DNA of 64,000 nt from JAIVGV01 sp036389335. GTDB taxonomy: Bacteria > Acidobacteriota > Blastocatellia > Pyrinomonadales > Pyrinomonadaceae. Position 1 is the first letter of the stretch. Every line of letters starts with the position of its first letter. The position numbers and the translations under genes were made by a program. Under the pieces are notes generated by a model. The model had not been told where the DNA came from. It saw only the letters and a program-made list of their open reading frames with translations, and searched no databases. Positions 1 through 10,020 of the stretch are shown here, in pieces. Location: NCBI GenBank assembly GCA_036389335.1, contig DASVQC010000010.1, positions 5,431 through 69,430 on the forward strand. The letters run 5' to 3'.

Positions 1-56
1 GCGGCGACATTCTTTCCGAAGCCTACCGAACCGACAGCCAGCCCACAGGAGAGGCC

Positions 57-1124
57 ATGAACTCACGTCTTAACCAGTTGCTCAGCCCCCGCCCGTCGGG
101 CGCGCCTGAGGGCGTCGGCAACAACCGGATCGTCCTCGGCACGCTCGTGCTCGAACTCAACGGCGGCTTAGTCGCGGGCGCGCCCGCGGCGCAGGTCGGC
201 GACTCCGCCGCGCGGCCCGCGCTCCTTCCCGCGCCCGATCAGTCGAGCGACCTCGCCGAAACGCTCAAGGAGCCCATCATCGACACCGACTACGGATCGC
301 GCAAAGGCTTCGACCGCGGGTTCTTGAAATCCCTCGGCATCGCCCTGCCGCTGCCGATGCCGGAGGTGACGAACAAGAGTCTGCTCGCGGCGATGGACGA
401 CGGGGGCCAGGAGATCCCCTACGAGCACTTCAGCGTCTTCCTGCACAAGACGCGCAAGCTCGCCGTCCTCACCGCCTCGAACGTGGACGGCAGCGCCAAG
501 GCCAAACACCCGGAAGCGGGCAGGGATTATTCGCGCAAAGGGCTCACGGGTCTGAGCGGGGCGCAGCAGGAGAAGTGGGTCGTCGACCCGCGCGTCGGCG
601 CGCAGTTCCAGATACCCGATCAGTTCTACAACAAAGACAACGCGGCGTTCGACAAGGGCCACATCGTCCGCCGCGACGACGTGTGTTTCGGGACGACCTA
701 CGCGCAGGTGCAGCGCGCCAACGGCGACACCTTCCACGTCACCAACTGCTCGCCGCAGCGCGGCAACTTCAACCGCTCGAACCTCGGCGGCATCTGGGGC
801 AATTTGGAAAACTTCATCGGCGCGCAGTCCGACAAGGAGCGTTACTGCATCTTCGCCGGCCCGGTGCTTTCGCCCGCCGACGAGACTTTCGTCGGCACCG
901 AGCGCGTGCAGATACCGACGCGGTTCTGGAAGGTGGTCTGCGCGGTGAAGAGCAAAAAACTTCAGGTCTTCGCCTTCGTGCTGGAGCAGGACGTGGCCGA
1001 CTTGCCGCTGGAGTTTCAACCGACCGCCGAGTGGAAACACAGGCAGGTGAAGCTGAGCGCCCTTGAGAAGTTGATCAAGCTCGTAAAGTTTCCGAAGGTC
1101 TACCGCGACGCCGATCAGGCTTAG
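57..1124 (+). CDS. DNA/RNA non-specific endonuclease (NUC1 family)
   Basis: This 355-residue protein looks like a metal-dependent non-specific nuclease of the beta-beta-alpha-metal (NUC1, Serratia nuclease) family, which cuts DNA and RNA. The hallmark is DKGHIVRRDD near residues 198-207, a variant of the DRGH catalytic motif, where His is the general base. It is followed by VTNCSPQRGNFNRSNL and WGNLEN, which supply the metal-binding Asn and the conserved N-x-x-W-x-x-LE pattern. An AGGAG sits just upstream of the ATG, so the start is well supported. No clear signal peptide is visible at the N-terminus, unlike classical secreted members, and the first 100 residues match nothing I recognise. A role in nucleotide scavenging or as an effector/toxin is possible. 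It stands alone, with a strong hairpin about 55 bases after the stop. Confidence 0.88.
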   Translation: MNSRLNQLLSPRPSGAPEGVGNNRIVLGTLVLELNGGLVAGAPAAQVGDSAARPALLPAPDQSSDLAETLKEPIIDTDYGSRKGFDRGFLKSLGIALPLPMPEVTNKSLLAAMDDGGQEIPYEHFSVFLHKTRKLAVLTASNVDGSAKAKHPEAGRDYSRKGLTGLSGAQQEKWVVDPRVGAQFQIPDQFYNKDNAAFDKGHIVRRDDVCFGTTYAQVQRANGDTFHVTNCSPQRGNFNRSNLGGIWGNLENFIGAQSDKERYCIFAGPVLSPADETFVGTERVQIPTRFWKVVCAVKSKKLQVFAFVLEQDVADLPLEFQPTAEWKHRQVKLSALEKLIKLVKFPKVYRDADQA

Positions 1125-1180
1125 CCCCGGCGGTGAGGCGGGCCGGGGGTCGCGCCGGAATGCGGCGCGTGAAAATTAAA

Positions 1181-1213
1181 GAGCCGACTGCGCCCTCGCT
1201 GCGCAGTCGGCTC
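1181..1213. terminator. Strong 13-bp hairpin after the nuclease gene
   Basis: A perfect 13-bp stem (GAGCCGACTGCGC at 1181-1193, its complement at 1201-1213) with a 7-base loop. It lacks a run of T on the plus strand. On the minus strand it is followed by TTTAATTTTC, so it would terminate best in that direction. It probably acts as an intergenic terminator or insulator. Confidence 0.55.
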
Positions 1214-1375
1214 CCGATCACAGCCTTTCCTTTGGGGGAAGGGATGCGACGTGGCGCGCACTCTACACCAACTCGCCGCGGCTGACAAGGGCTAATCGGG
1301 CTTCCCAAACGAACGGCGAACACTTCCGCGCGGGGCGGCGGGCTTCGTCAAAGTGCGCGCGCTGTGCTAAAAAAG

Positions 1376-1456
1376 CCGTTAGCTGTTAGCTGTTAGCCAG
1401 AGGCTCAAAGCATTTTGGTTTGGCTAAAAGCTAATAGCTATTAGCTAATAGCTATT
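1376..1456. repeat. Heptad TTAGCTN repeats in inverted arrangement
   Basis: Three direct heptads (GTTAGCT, GTTAGCT, GTTAGCC at 1378-1398) face a second block of alternating AGCTAAT/AGCTATT heptads at about 1424-1456. The blocks are mutually complementary, so the stretch can fold into an imperfect hairpin. No gene is visible between 1125 and 1507; this repeat and the hairpin at 1181 are all I see there. Confidence 0.6.
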
Positions 1457-1507
1457 CTACCGGTCGCGTGACGGGCGACGACTCCAGGGGACGAACGGTG
1501 TGAACTT

Positions 1508-2464
1508 TTGCGGATCACCTTCTTAGGCACGAGCGCGGGCGTGCCGACGCGCGCGCGCAACGTCTCTGCCGTGGCGCTGCGCCTGCCGCAGCGCGGAGAG
1601 GTCTGGCTCTTCGACTGCGGCGAAGCCACGCAGCACCAGATTCAGCGCACCGACCTGCGGCTCAGCCAGATCACGCGCGTCTTCATCTCGCACCTGCACG
1701 GCGACCACGTCTTCGGCCTGATGGGGCTGCTCGCCTCGTCGGGCTTGGCTGGGGCGGCTCAGGCCATCGAGCTCTACGGGCCGCGCGGGCTCGACGACTT
1801 CGTCCGCGCGGTCGCGCGCCACACCGGCACGCTCGTCACCGACTCGCTCAAAGTTAACGTCGTCGAGGCCGGGACGCTCTACGAGGACGCGGAATACGCC
1901 GTCGCCTGCCAACCCTTGCGCCACCGCCTGAGCGCCTTCGGCTACCGCGTGACCGAGCGCGACCGCGCCGGCCACTTCGACGCCGAGCGCGCCGCCGCGC
2001 TCGGCGTCCCCGCCGGGCCGCTCTACGGTCGCCTCAAGCGCGGCGAGACCATCACGCTCGCCGACGGTCGCGCGGTCAGCGGCGCGGAGCTGTGCGGCCC
2101 CTCGATCAGGGGCCGCGCCGTCGCCTACTGCACCGACACCGTCTACTGCCGCAACGCCGTCGCGCTCGCCGCCGATTCCGACCTGCTCATCCACGAGGCG
2201 ACCTTCGCCGACGAGGACGCGCACCTCGCGCGCCAGAGCACGCACTCGACCGCCTCGGACGCCGCCCGCGTCGCCAAGGAGGCGCGGGCGCGCCGCCTCG
2301 TCCTCACCCACATCAGCCCCCGCTACGCGCCCGGCAACGCCGTCGAGCTGCCGCGCCTGCTCTCTCAGGCCCGCGCCATCTTCCCCGACACCATCGTCGC
2401 GGAGGATTTCATGTCGCTCGAAGTGCCGCGCCGCTCGGACGACGACGAGGCGCGGCAGGCCTAG
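1508..2464 (+). CDS. rnz: Ribonuclease Z (metallo-beta-lactamase fold tRNA 3' endonuclease)
   Basis: RNase Z trims the 3' trailer of precursor tRNAs that lack an encoded CCA. The 318-residue product opens with the typical first strand RITFLGTSAGVPT and carries the zinc-binding HxHxDH motif as HLHGDH at residues 62-67. It also has the later AYCTDT, HEATFAD and LTHISPRY segments, which supply further metal ligands and match the bacterial RNase Z pattern. Length matches the family (about 300-320). The only start that preserves the first beta strand is TTG at 1508; the nearest purine-rich stretch (CAGGGG) lies about 17 bases upstream, so translation may be inefficient. The gene is monocistronic or leads into the next small gene about 120 bases away. 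The tRNA-like gene at 37.75 kb lacks an encoded CCA and would need this activity. Confidence 0.92.
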   Translation: MRITFLGTSAGVPTRARNVSAVALRLPQRGEVWLFDCGEATQHQIQRTDLRLSQITRVFISHLHGDHVFGLMGLLASSGLAGAAQAIELYGPRGLDDFVRAVARHTGTLVTDSLKVNVVEAGTLYEDAEYAVACQPLRHRLSAFGYRVTERDRAGHFDAERAAALGVPAGPLYGRLKRGETITLADGRAVSGAELCGPSIRGRAVAYCTDTVYCRNAVALAADSDLLIHEATFADEDAHLARQSTHSTASDAARVAKEARARRLVLTHISPRYAPGNAVELPRLLSQARAIFPDTIVAEDFMSLEVPRRSDDDEARQA

Positions 2465-2586
2465 CCCCGGGTGAGCCCGCGCGGCGGCCCTCGTCGCGGT
2501 CGCGCGGCGGGCGTTGTCAAAAGGCGCGGCGGGGGTTAGATTGCAGGCGCGTTCAAGAACAGCCGGAGAGAGGAGGACGCCGAGCC

Positions 2587-3219
2587 ATGTCACGCCCCGC
2601 AGGTACACGCGACCGATTCGAGGATTACGTGCCCGTCGCCGAGCGACTCGAAAAGTTCTACCAGACTTTCCCCGAAGGCCGGGTCACGACTTCAATCGTC
2701 GAGCACAACATGGAGAGCGGCTTCGTGCTCATGCGGGCCGAGGTCTACCGCTCCGCGGACGACGCCGCCCCGGCGGCGACGGGCCACGCCTTCGAGGTGC
2801 GCGGCGAGTCTTACGTGAACAAAACTTCCTACGTCGAGAACGCCGAGACTTCCGCGGTCGGTCGCGCGCTCGCGCTCCTAGGTTTCGAAGTGAAGCGGGG
2901 CATCGCCTCGCGCGAGGAGCTACAGAAGACCGCGAGGATGCAGACGGCCAACGCGGTGGCCGCCGCGGGAAGCGGGGCGGGGGCGGCGGGCGGCGGTGCG
3001 GCGAAGCCGCAGTCGGCCCCGCGCGCGAAGGACGACGGCGAGGCCGGGGCCGACGCGGACGCGGAGATTTTGAAGACGGCGGAGGCTTTGGGCTACGACG
3101 CCACGAAGGTGCGCAAGTGGGTGAACCAGAAGTTCAAGGTCGCGGGCGGGCTCGAAAGCCTGAGCCCGCAGGACAAGCGCGAGGTGTTGAAGATTTTCCG
3201 CGAGCGCGCCTCGGCCTGA
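2587..3219 (+). CDS. Unknown protein with a phage ERF/single-strand-annealing-like segment
   Basis: A 210-residue protein of uncertain function. ATG at 2587 is chosen because AGGAGG lies about 10 bases upstream; an open frame runs further upstream but overlaps rnz antithetically. Residues about 75-105 read EVRGESYVNKTSYVENAETS and continue into VGRALALLGF. From memory, this resembles a segment of phage-encoded ERF/single-strand annealing or DNA-repair accessory proteins, where a stretch of the type NKTSYxExxETSAxGRALA is common. A low-complexity Ala/Gly linker (about 120-145) separates it from a C-terminal helical piece with DATKVRKWVNQKF. I infer a nucleic-acid-related role only weakly. It is GC-rich like its neighbours and shows no sign of recent transfer. 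Confidence 0.7.
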   Translation: MSRPAGTRDRFEDYVPVAERLEKFYQTFPEGRVTTSIVEHNMESGFVLMRAEVYRSADDAAPAATGHAFEVRGESYVNKTSYVENAETSAVGRALALLGFEVKRGIASREELQKTARMQTANAVAAAGSGAGAAGGGAAKPQSAPRAKDDGEAGADADAEILKTAEALGYDATKVRKWVNQKFKVAGGLESLSPQDKREVLKIFRERASA

Positions 3220-3373
3220 GCCGCGGGCCGGTGGACGCGCCGACCGCCTCGATGGCGGCGGTAGGGTGCGCCCACTCAAAATCTCTTGAGCGCGAAGACG
3301 TTAAGGCCACGCGCAGGAACTTGAAGCGGGCGGGGCGCGTATCAGTAGGGGAATGTCGAAAGGAGTTTCCGGG

Positions 3374-3976
3374 ATGTTCTGTCCGCAATGCGGCGCGAGC
3401 CAGAGCGAGGAGCTGAGGTTCTGCAACCTGTGCGGCGCGAACCTGCAAGCCGTGAGGCAGGCGGTTCAGGCGCGCGGGGCGGACGATAAGTTCGAGTGGA
3501 ACAAGACGTGGGTCGCCGAGATGATGCTCTCCGAGACGGAGCGTAAGAAGCGGCTCGCGCACATCGAGCGCGAGCGCGGCGTCACGCCGGAGGTCAAGCG
3601 CTACAACGAGATCAAGGCGGGCGTCATCACGAGCAGCGTCGGCGTCGGCGTGTCGATCTTCCTCTTCTTCATCATGCAGGGGATCGTCGCGAGCGGGCAG
3701 AACTCGCCCGGCGATAACGAGATACTCAGCAGAGTCTGGATCGCGGGCGTGATCCCTTTCCTCATCGGGCTGGGGATCATCGTCAACGGCCTGTTCGTGA
3801 GCAGGCTGATCGTGAAAGTATTGAAGGAAGAGGCCGCGGGCGCGACGGGCGCGCTCGACGCGCAGGCCGAGAGGCCCGCGCTGCGCCCCGCCGACACGAC
3901 CGAGTTTGTCCCGACGACCTTCAGCGTGACCGAGGAGACGACGAAGCACCTCGGCGGGTCGCGGCGCACCAACTGA
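3374..3976 (+). CDS. Zinc-ribbon membrane protein
   Basis: About 200 residues. It begins MFCPQCGASQ and then FCNLCGANL, giving two CxxC pairs that form an N-terminal zinc ribbon. Two hydrophobic segments follow: one near residue 85-105 (SSVGVGVSIFLFFIMQGIV) and one near 120-145 (AGVIPFLIGLGIIVNGLFV). The tail is hydrophilic. The ATG at 3374 is preferred over one 21 bases upstream because AAAGGAG is spaced ideally before it and the zinc ribbon then starts at residue 1. Many acidobacterial proteins pair a zinc ribbon with membrane helices; none has a firm function that I know of. It is convergent with the next gene. Confidence 0.8.
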   Translation: MFCPQCGASQSEELRFCNLCGANLQAVRQAVQARGADDKFEWNKTWVAEMMLSETERKKRLAHIERERGVTPEVKRYNEIKAGVITSSVGVGVSIFLFFIMQGIVASGQNSPGDNEILSRVWIAGVIPFLIGLGIIVNGLFVSRLIVKVLKEEAAGATGALDAQAERPALRPADTTEFVPTTFSVTEETTKHLGGSRRTN

Positions 3977-4017
3977 CGCCGCGATCCGTGGCGCGCCCCG
4001 ACTTCACGCGGCGCAAC

Positions 4018-4542
4018 TCACGCGCCCGCCGCATCCTCTTCGGAGTCTTCGTCGCCCGCCTCGCCGGTCGACGCCACCGCCTCCTCCAAGTTACCCATCA
4101 GCCACTCGCGGAAGATGTTCGCCTCCGCCGCCTTGCCCGTCCAGCGCGCGCGGTCGTACATCGTGAGCGCCATCGAGAGCGCGTGGTGCTGTCCGGCGCG
4201 GTCGCCCGCCAGCCCGAACTGCCCGTAGAGCCGCTCCAACACCTCGACGCTCGCGCGCGCCGTCTCCTCGTCGCGGAAGCCGAGCTGCCCGGCGAAGAAC
4301 TTCGAGTAGACGTTCATCGGGTGCGACGAGGAGGTGTAGAGATCGAAGTAGCCGGTCTTCAGCCCCGCGTCCTGGAGGGTCGCGCCGACGTAGGAGGGGC
4401 GCGAGCCCGTGATCATCGCGAGGTCTTCGACCTCCGTGATGCCCGACATGAAGAGCGAGAGAATCTGATCCTTCTTGCTCACGCGCGCGCCGCCCCGCTG
4501 CTCGCCCCGCGCCGCAGTTTTTTCGCCGCCCCGTTTCGCCAT
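4018..4542 (-). CDS. Hypothetical protein with a helix-turn-helix-like N-terminal part
   Basis: A 174-residue protein. The start at 4542 is set by GGGAGG about 9 bases upstream on the minus strand; an upstream open stretch would add 40 Arg-rich residues without support. Residues about 20-60 (VSKKDQILSLFMSGITEVED and onwards, including ITGSRPSYVGATLQ) look like a helix-turn-helix that scans for a repeated response element. The middle is helical with YFDLYTSSSHPMNVYSKFF, and the tail is acidic (DEDSEEDAAG). I do not recognise the family. It may be a regulator, but no DNA partner is visible. Confidence 0.7.
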   Translation of the reverse strand: MAKRGGEKTAARGEQRGGARVSKKDQILSLFMSGITEVEDLAMITGSRPSYVGATLQDAGLKTGYFDLYTSSSHPMNVYSKFFAGQLGFRDEETARASVEVLERLYGQFGLAGDRAGQHHALSMALTMYDRARWTGKAAEANIFREWLMGNLEEAVASTGEAGDEDSEEDAAGA

Positions 4543-4742
4543 CTCCGCCACCTCCCGTCCCGCGCCCCCGCGCGGACAAATGATCAGCTCAAAAAGCGTG
4601 CGACCGCGCGCGCCCCGCCGCGCCCGCCGCCTCCCGATTCGCGTCGTAAACTTTGACCGCAACTTACTACAACACGCGCCGCCCGGACAAGACCCGCCCG
4701 CGCCGCGCGGTAGCTCAGGTCGAGTTGAGAGAGAATGACAGG

Positions 4743-4834
4743 ACTCACCACGGAGGCACGGAGGGCACAGAGATTACACAGAGAAGAATAAAACTCTGTG
4801 CCCCCTCCGTGTCCTCCGTGCCTCCGTGGTGAGT
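4743..4834. repeat. Intergenic inverted repeat of the CACCACGGAG type, copy 1
   Basis: The left arm (4743-4772) begins ACTCACCACGGAGGCACGG. The right arm (4794-4834) is its complement with about ten extra bases, so the transcript could form a long hairpin. A second copy with the arms in swapped order lies at 9874-9958. The 471 bases between the gene ending at 4542 and the GH57 start hold this repeat and nothing else I can identify. Confidence 0.85.
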
Positions 4835-5013
4835 CTTATTCTCCGCGCGCGAAATTGAACTAGACCAACGCCTTAGTGTGCGCGGGCTTCCGCGCGGCGC
4901 GGTTGGTTGTTAAACTGCGTCCGCGTTCAGATTTCGAAATCATCGTCCGCACGCGCCCGCGCGGTGAGTCGCACACGCCGCGCCGCGCGTGCGTTGCCGG
5001 AGCGAAAGCCGTG

Positions 5014-7485
5014 ATGGAGCGGACAGCCCTGATCGTCCACGGTCACTTCTACCAGCCGCCGCGCGAGAACCCGTGGACGGGCTACGTCGAGCGCCAGCCC
5101 GGCGCGCGCCCTTTCGAGAACTGGAACGAGCGCGTCCACGCCGAAAGTTACCGCCCCAACGCCTTCGCGCGCGTCCTCGACGCCTACGGGCGCGTCGAGC
5201 GCGTCGTCAACAACTACTCGCTCATCAACTTCAACTTCGGCCCCACGCTCTGCAACTGGCTCGAACGCCACCACCCCGAAACCTACGCCCGTGTCCTCGA
5301 AGCCGACCGCGAGAGCGCGGCGGCGCGCGGCGGCCACGGCAACGCCATCGCGCAGGGCTACCACCACGCTATCCTCCCGCTCTGCAACGAGCGCGATCTG
5401 CGCACGGAGATTCGCTGGGGGCTGGACGACTTCCGCCGCCGCTTCGGGCGCGAGCCCGAAGCGCTCTGGCTTCCCGAGACCGCCTGCGACGACCGCACGC
5501 TCGGCGCGCTCATCGACGCGGGGCTCTCCTACGTCATCCTCTCGCCCTTCCAAGCCGCACGGGTGCGGCCCGCCGGCGCGCAGGTCTGGGAGTCGACGGT
5601 CGGCGGCTCCGTCGACACCTCGCGCCCGTACCGCTACTACCACCGCGACCGCTCGGGCCGCTCGCTCGCGATCTTTTTCTACGACGGCGAGATCGCCAAG
5701 TCCGTCGCCTTCGACGGCGTGCTCGCGTCGAGCCGCCTGCTCGTCGAGCGCATCGAGCGCGCCGCCTCCGCGCGCGGGCCGCTCGTCAACTTCGCGACCG
5801 ACGGGGAGACCTACGGCCACCACTTCAAGTTCGGCGACCGCTGCCTCGCCTACGCGCTCGACACCGAAGGCCCGGCGCGCGGCTTCCGCGTGACGAACTA
5901 CGGGGAGTTTTTAGAGCACCACCCGCCCGCGCGGGAGGTCGAGATCAGGCACGACGCGGCGGGCGAGGGGACTGCGTGGAGCTGCGCGCACGGCCTCGGT
6001 CGCTGGGCGCGCGACTGCTCGTGCCACGCGGGCGCGCCCGAAGGCTGGAACCAGCGCTGGCGCGATCCCTTGCGCCGCGCGCTCAACTTCCTGCGCGACG
6101 AAGCGGCGGCCACCTTCGAGTCCGAGGGCGGCGGGCTCTTCCGCGACCCGTGGCTCGCGCGCGACGACTACGTCGGCGTGCTGCTCGGCTCTCTCGACCG
6201 CGAAGGGTTTTTGCGCGCGCACGCGGGTCGCGCGACCGACGCCGCCTCGCGCACGCGCGCGCTGACGCTCTTGGAGATGCAGCGCGCCTCGCTCATGATG
6301 TTCACGAGCTGCGGCTGGTTCTTCAACGACATCTCGGGCATCGAGCCCGTGCAGAACCTCCGCTACGCGGCGCGCGTGCTCGACCTGCTCGAAGAGGCGG
6401 GCGCGGAATCGCCGCGCGCGCCCTTCCTCGAACTGCTCGCCGAGGCCGAGAGCAACGTCGCGGCGCACGGCAGCGGCGCCGACATCTTCCTCACGGAGGT
6501 CGAGTCGGCGCGCGTCGCGCCCCAGCGCGTCGCGGCGAGCCTCGCGATCTCGGGGCTCGTCTCGGAGCCGGAAGGCGCGGGGCGCTCCGCGGGCTACGAG
6601 TTCACGCGCGGCGACGCGCGCAAAGTCCGGCACGGTCGCGTCGCGCTCACGATTGAGCGCCTCGGCCTCGAATCCGCGGCGACCGGCAGAAGGTTCGACT
6701 ACGCCGCCGCCGCCGTCCATTTCGGCGACGTGGATTTTTACTGCGCGCTCAGCGAGTGGAAGGGCGGCGAGGGGGAGTTCGCCGCCGCCGCGCGGAAGAT
6801 TCAGGAAGAGTTCCGCACCGCGTCGCTGCCGTCGCTCCTGCGCCTGATGCGCGAGCGTTTCGGCGACGCCGAGTTCGGGCTCGAACACCTCCTGCCCGCG
6901 GAGCGGCAGCGCGTCTACGAGATCGTCTTCGCGCGGATGGTCGAACGCTTCTCCGAGCAGTACGAATTCCTCTACGAGGAGAACCGGCGCAACATCGAGA
7001 TGCTGCACGACGCGGGCTTCGAGCTGCCCACGGAGCTGAGAGCCGCCGCCGAGTTCACCGTCGGGCGGCGCTTCGAGGCCGAGCTGCGTCGCCTCGAAGG
7101 CGACGCCTCGCCCGCCGCCCTGCGCGCCGCCGCGGGGCTCGCCGACGAGATCGCGCGACTCGGCTACCGCGTCGAACGCGCGCGCGTCCGCCGGCAGGTC
7201 GGCTCGCTCATCACGCGCGCGGTGGGCGAAGCCGTCGGCGCGCCGGGCGCGGAACAGTTCGCCCGCGCACTCGAGCTGATCCGCATCGCCGACGCGCTCG
7301 GCCTCGACGCAGACGTCGAGCGCGCGCAGGAGCTGGTTTTCGAGGCCCTGCGCCGGGGCGATTCGCGCCACGCCCCCGCGCTGAGGGGGCTGGCGCTGAG
7401 GCTCAACCTGTCGCCGACGATCTTCGACGAGATTGACGCAGGCCCCGTCGGCGCGCCGAACCTGCGCGAGCCAGCCCTGACGTGA
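5014..7485 (+). CDS. Glycoside hydrolase family 57 protein with DUF3536 (alpha-glucan active)
   Basis: An 823-residue cytoplasmic enzyme of the GH57 alpha-amylase/glucanotransferase group with a DUF3536-type C-terminal half. ATG at 5014 gives the canonical N-terminus ALIVHGHFYQPPRENPW. Conserved regions seen are HGNAIAQGYHHAILPL (residues about 105-125), ALWLPETACDDRTL (region 3, with Glu as the likely nucleophile) and FATDGETYGHHFKFGD (region 4, with the catalytic Asp). The C-terminal half includes MMFTSCGWFFNDISGIEPVQ, typical of DUF3536. It lies 70 bases upstream of glgB in the same direction, so the two probably form a glycogen/alpha-glucan remodelling unit. GGAG lies about 12 bases before the start. 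The exact substrate cannot be fixed from sequence. Confidence 0.9.
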   Translation: MERTALIVHGHFYQPPRENPWTGYVERQPGARPFENWNERVHAESYRPNAFARVLDAYGRVERVVNNYSLINFNFGPTLCNWLERHHPETYARVLEADRESAAARGGHGNAIAQGYHHAILPLCNERDLRTEIRWGLDDFRRRFGREPEALWLPETACDDRTLGALIDAGLSYVILSPFQAARVRPAGAQVWESTVGGSVDTSRPYRYYHRDRSGRSLAIFFYDGEIAKSVAFDGVLASSRLLVERIERAASARGPLVNFATDGETYGHHFKFGDRCLAYALDTEGPARGFRVTNYGEFLEHHPPAREVEIRHDAAGEGTAWSCAHGLGRWARDCSCHAGAPEGWNQRWRDPLRRALNFLRDEAAATFESEGGGLFRDPWLARDDYVGVLLGSLDREGFLRAHAGRATDAASRTRALTLLEMQRASLMMFTSCGWFFNDISGIEPVQNLRYAARVLDLLEEAGAESPRAPFLELLAEAESNVAAHGSGADIFLTEVESARVAPQRVAASLAISGLVSEPEGAGRSAGYEFTRGDARKVRHGRVALTIERLGLESAATGRRFDYAAAAVHFGDVDFYCALSEWKGGEGEFAAAARKIQEEFRTASLPSLLRLMRERFGDAEFGLEHLLPAERQRVYEIVFARMVERFSEQYEFLYEENRRNIEMLHDAGFELPTELRAAAEFTVGRRFEAELRRLEGDASPAALRAAAGLADEIARLGYRVERARVRRQVGSLITRAVGEAVGAPGAEQFARALELIRIADALGLDADVERAQELVFEALRRGDSRHAPALRGLALRLNLSPTIFDEIDAGPVGAPNLREPALT

Positions 7486-7555
7486 AGAGATTTGCCGGGG
7501 CGGCGGGCCCGACGCGTCAAGATTTTTAGGCGGCGGGGCGACCGAAAAATATTTC

Positions 7556-9814
<2,259 letters not shown>

Positions 9815-9873
9815 AGGCCGACATCAGGCGGCCCGCACGGTCAGTCGCGGTCGGCGTCCTGATCTGATTTTTA

Positions 9874-9958
9874 CTCTGTGCCGCCTCCGTGATCTCTGTG
9901 ACTCCGTGGTGAGTGCATCTGATCGATACCTCACCACGGAGTCACAGAGGGCACAGAG
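9874..9958. repeat. Intergenic inverted repeat of the CACCACGGAG type, copy 2
   Basis: The left arm 9874-9914 ends ACTCCGTGGTGAG and the right arm 9930-9958 begins CTCACCACGGAGTCACAGAG. These are the same arms as at 4743-4834 but in the opposite order, with a 15-base spacer. It lies between glgB and the phosphoesterase gene. Confidence 0.85.
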
Positions 9959-10020
9959 CGGGCACGGAGTGAAGCTGATATGGGGAGACTACTCGGTCGG
10001 GCCATCCCCTTTGAGGAGAT

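Noticed and set aside
168..1040. Long open frame on the minus strand opposite the nuclease gene
   Set aside because: It is a shadow caused by GC-rich third positions; no ribosome site, no recognisable domain, and the plus-strand product is a clear NUC1 nuclease.
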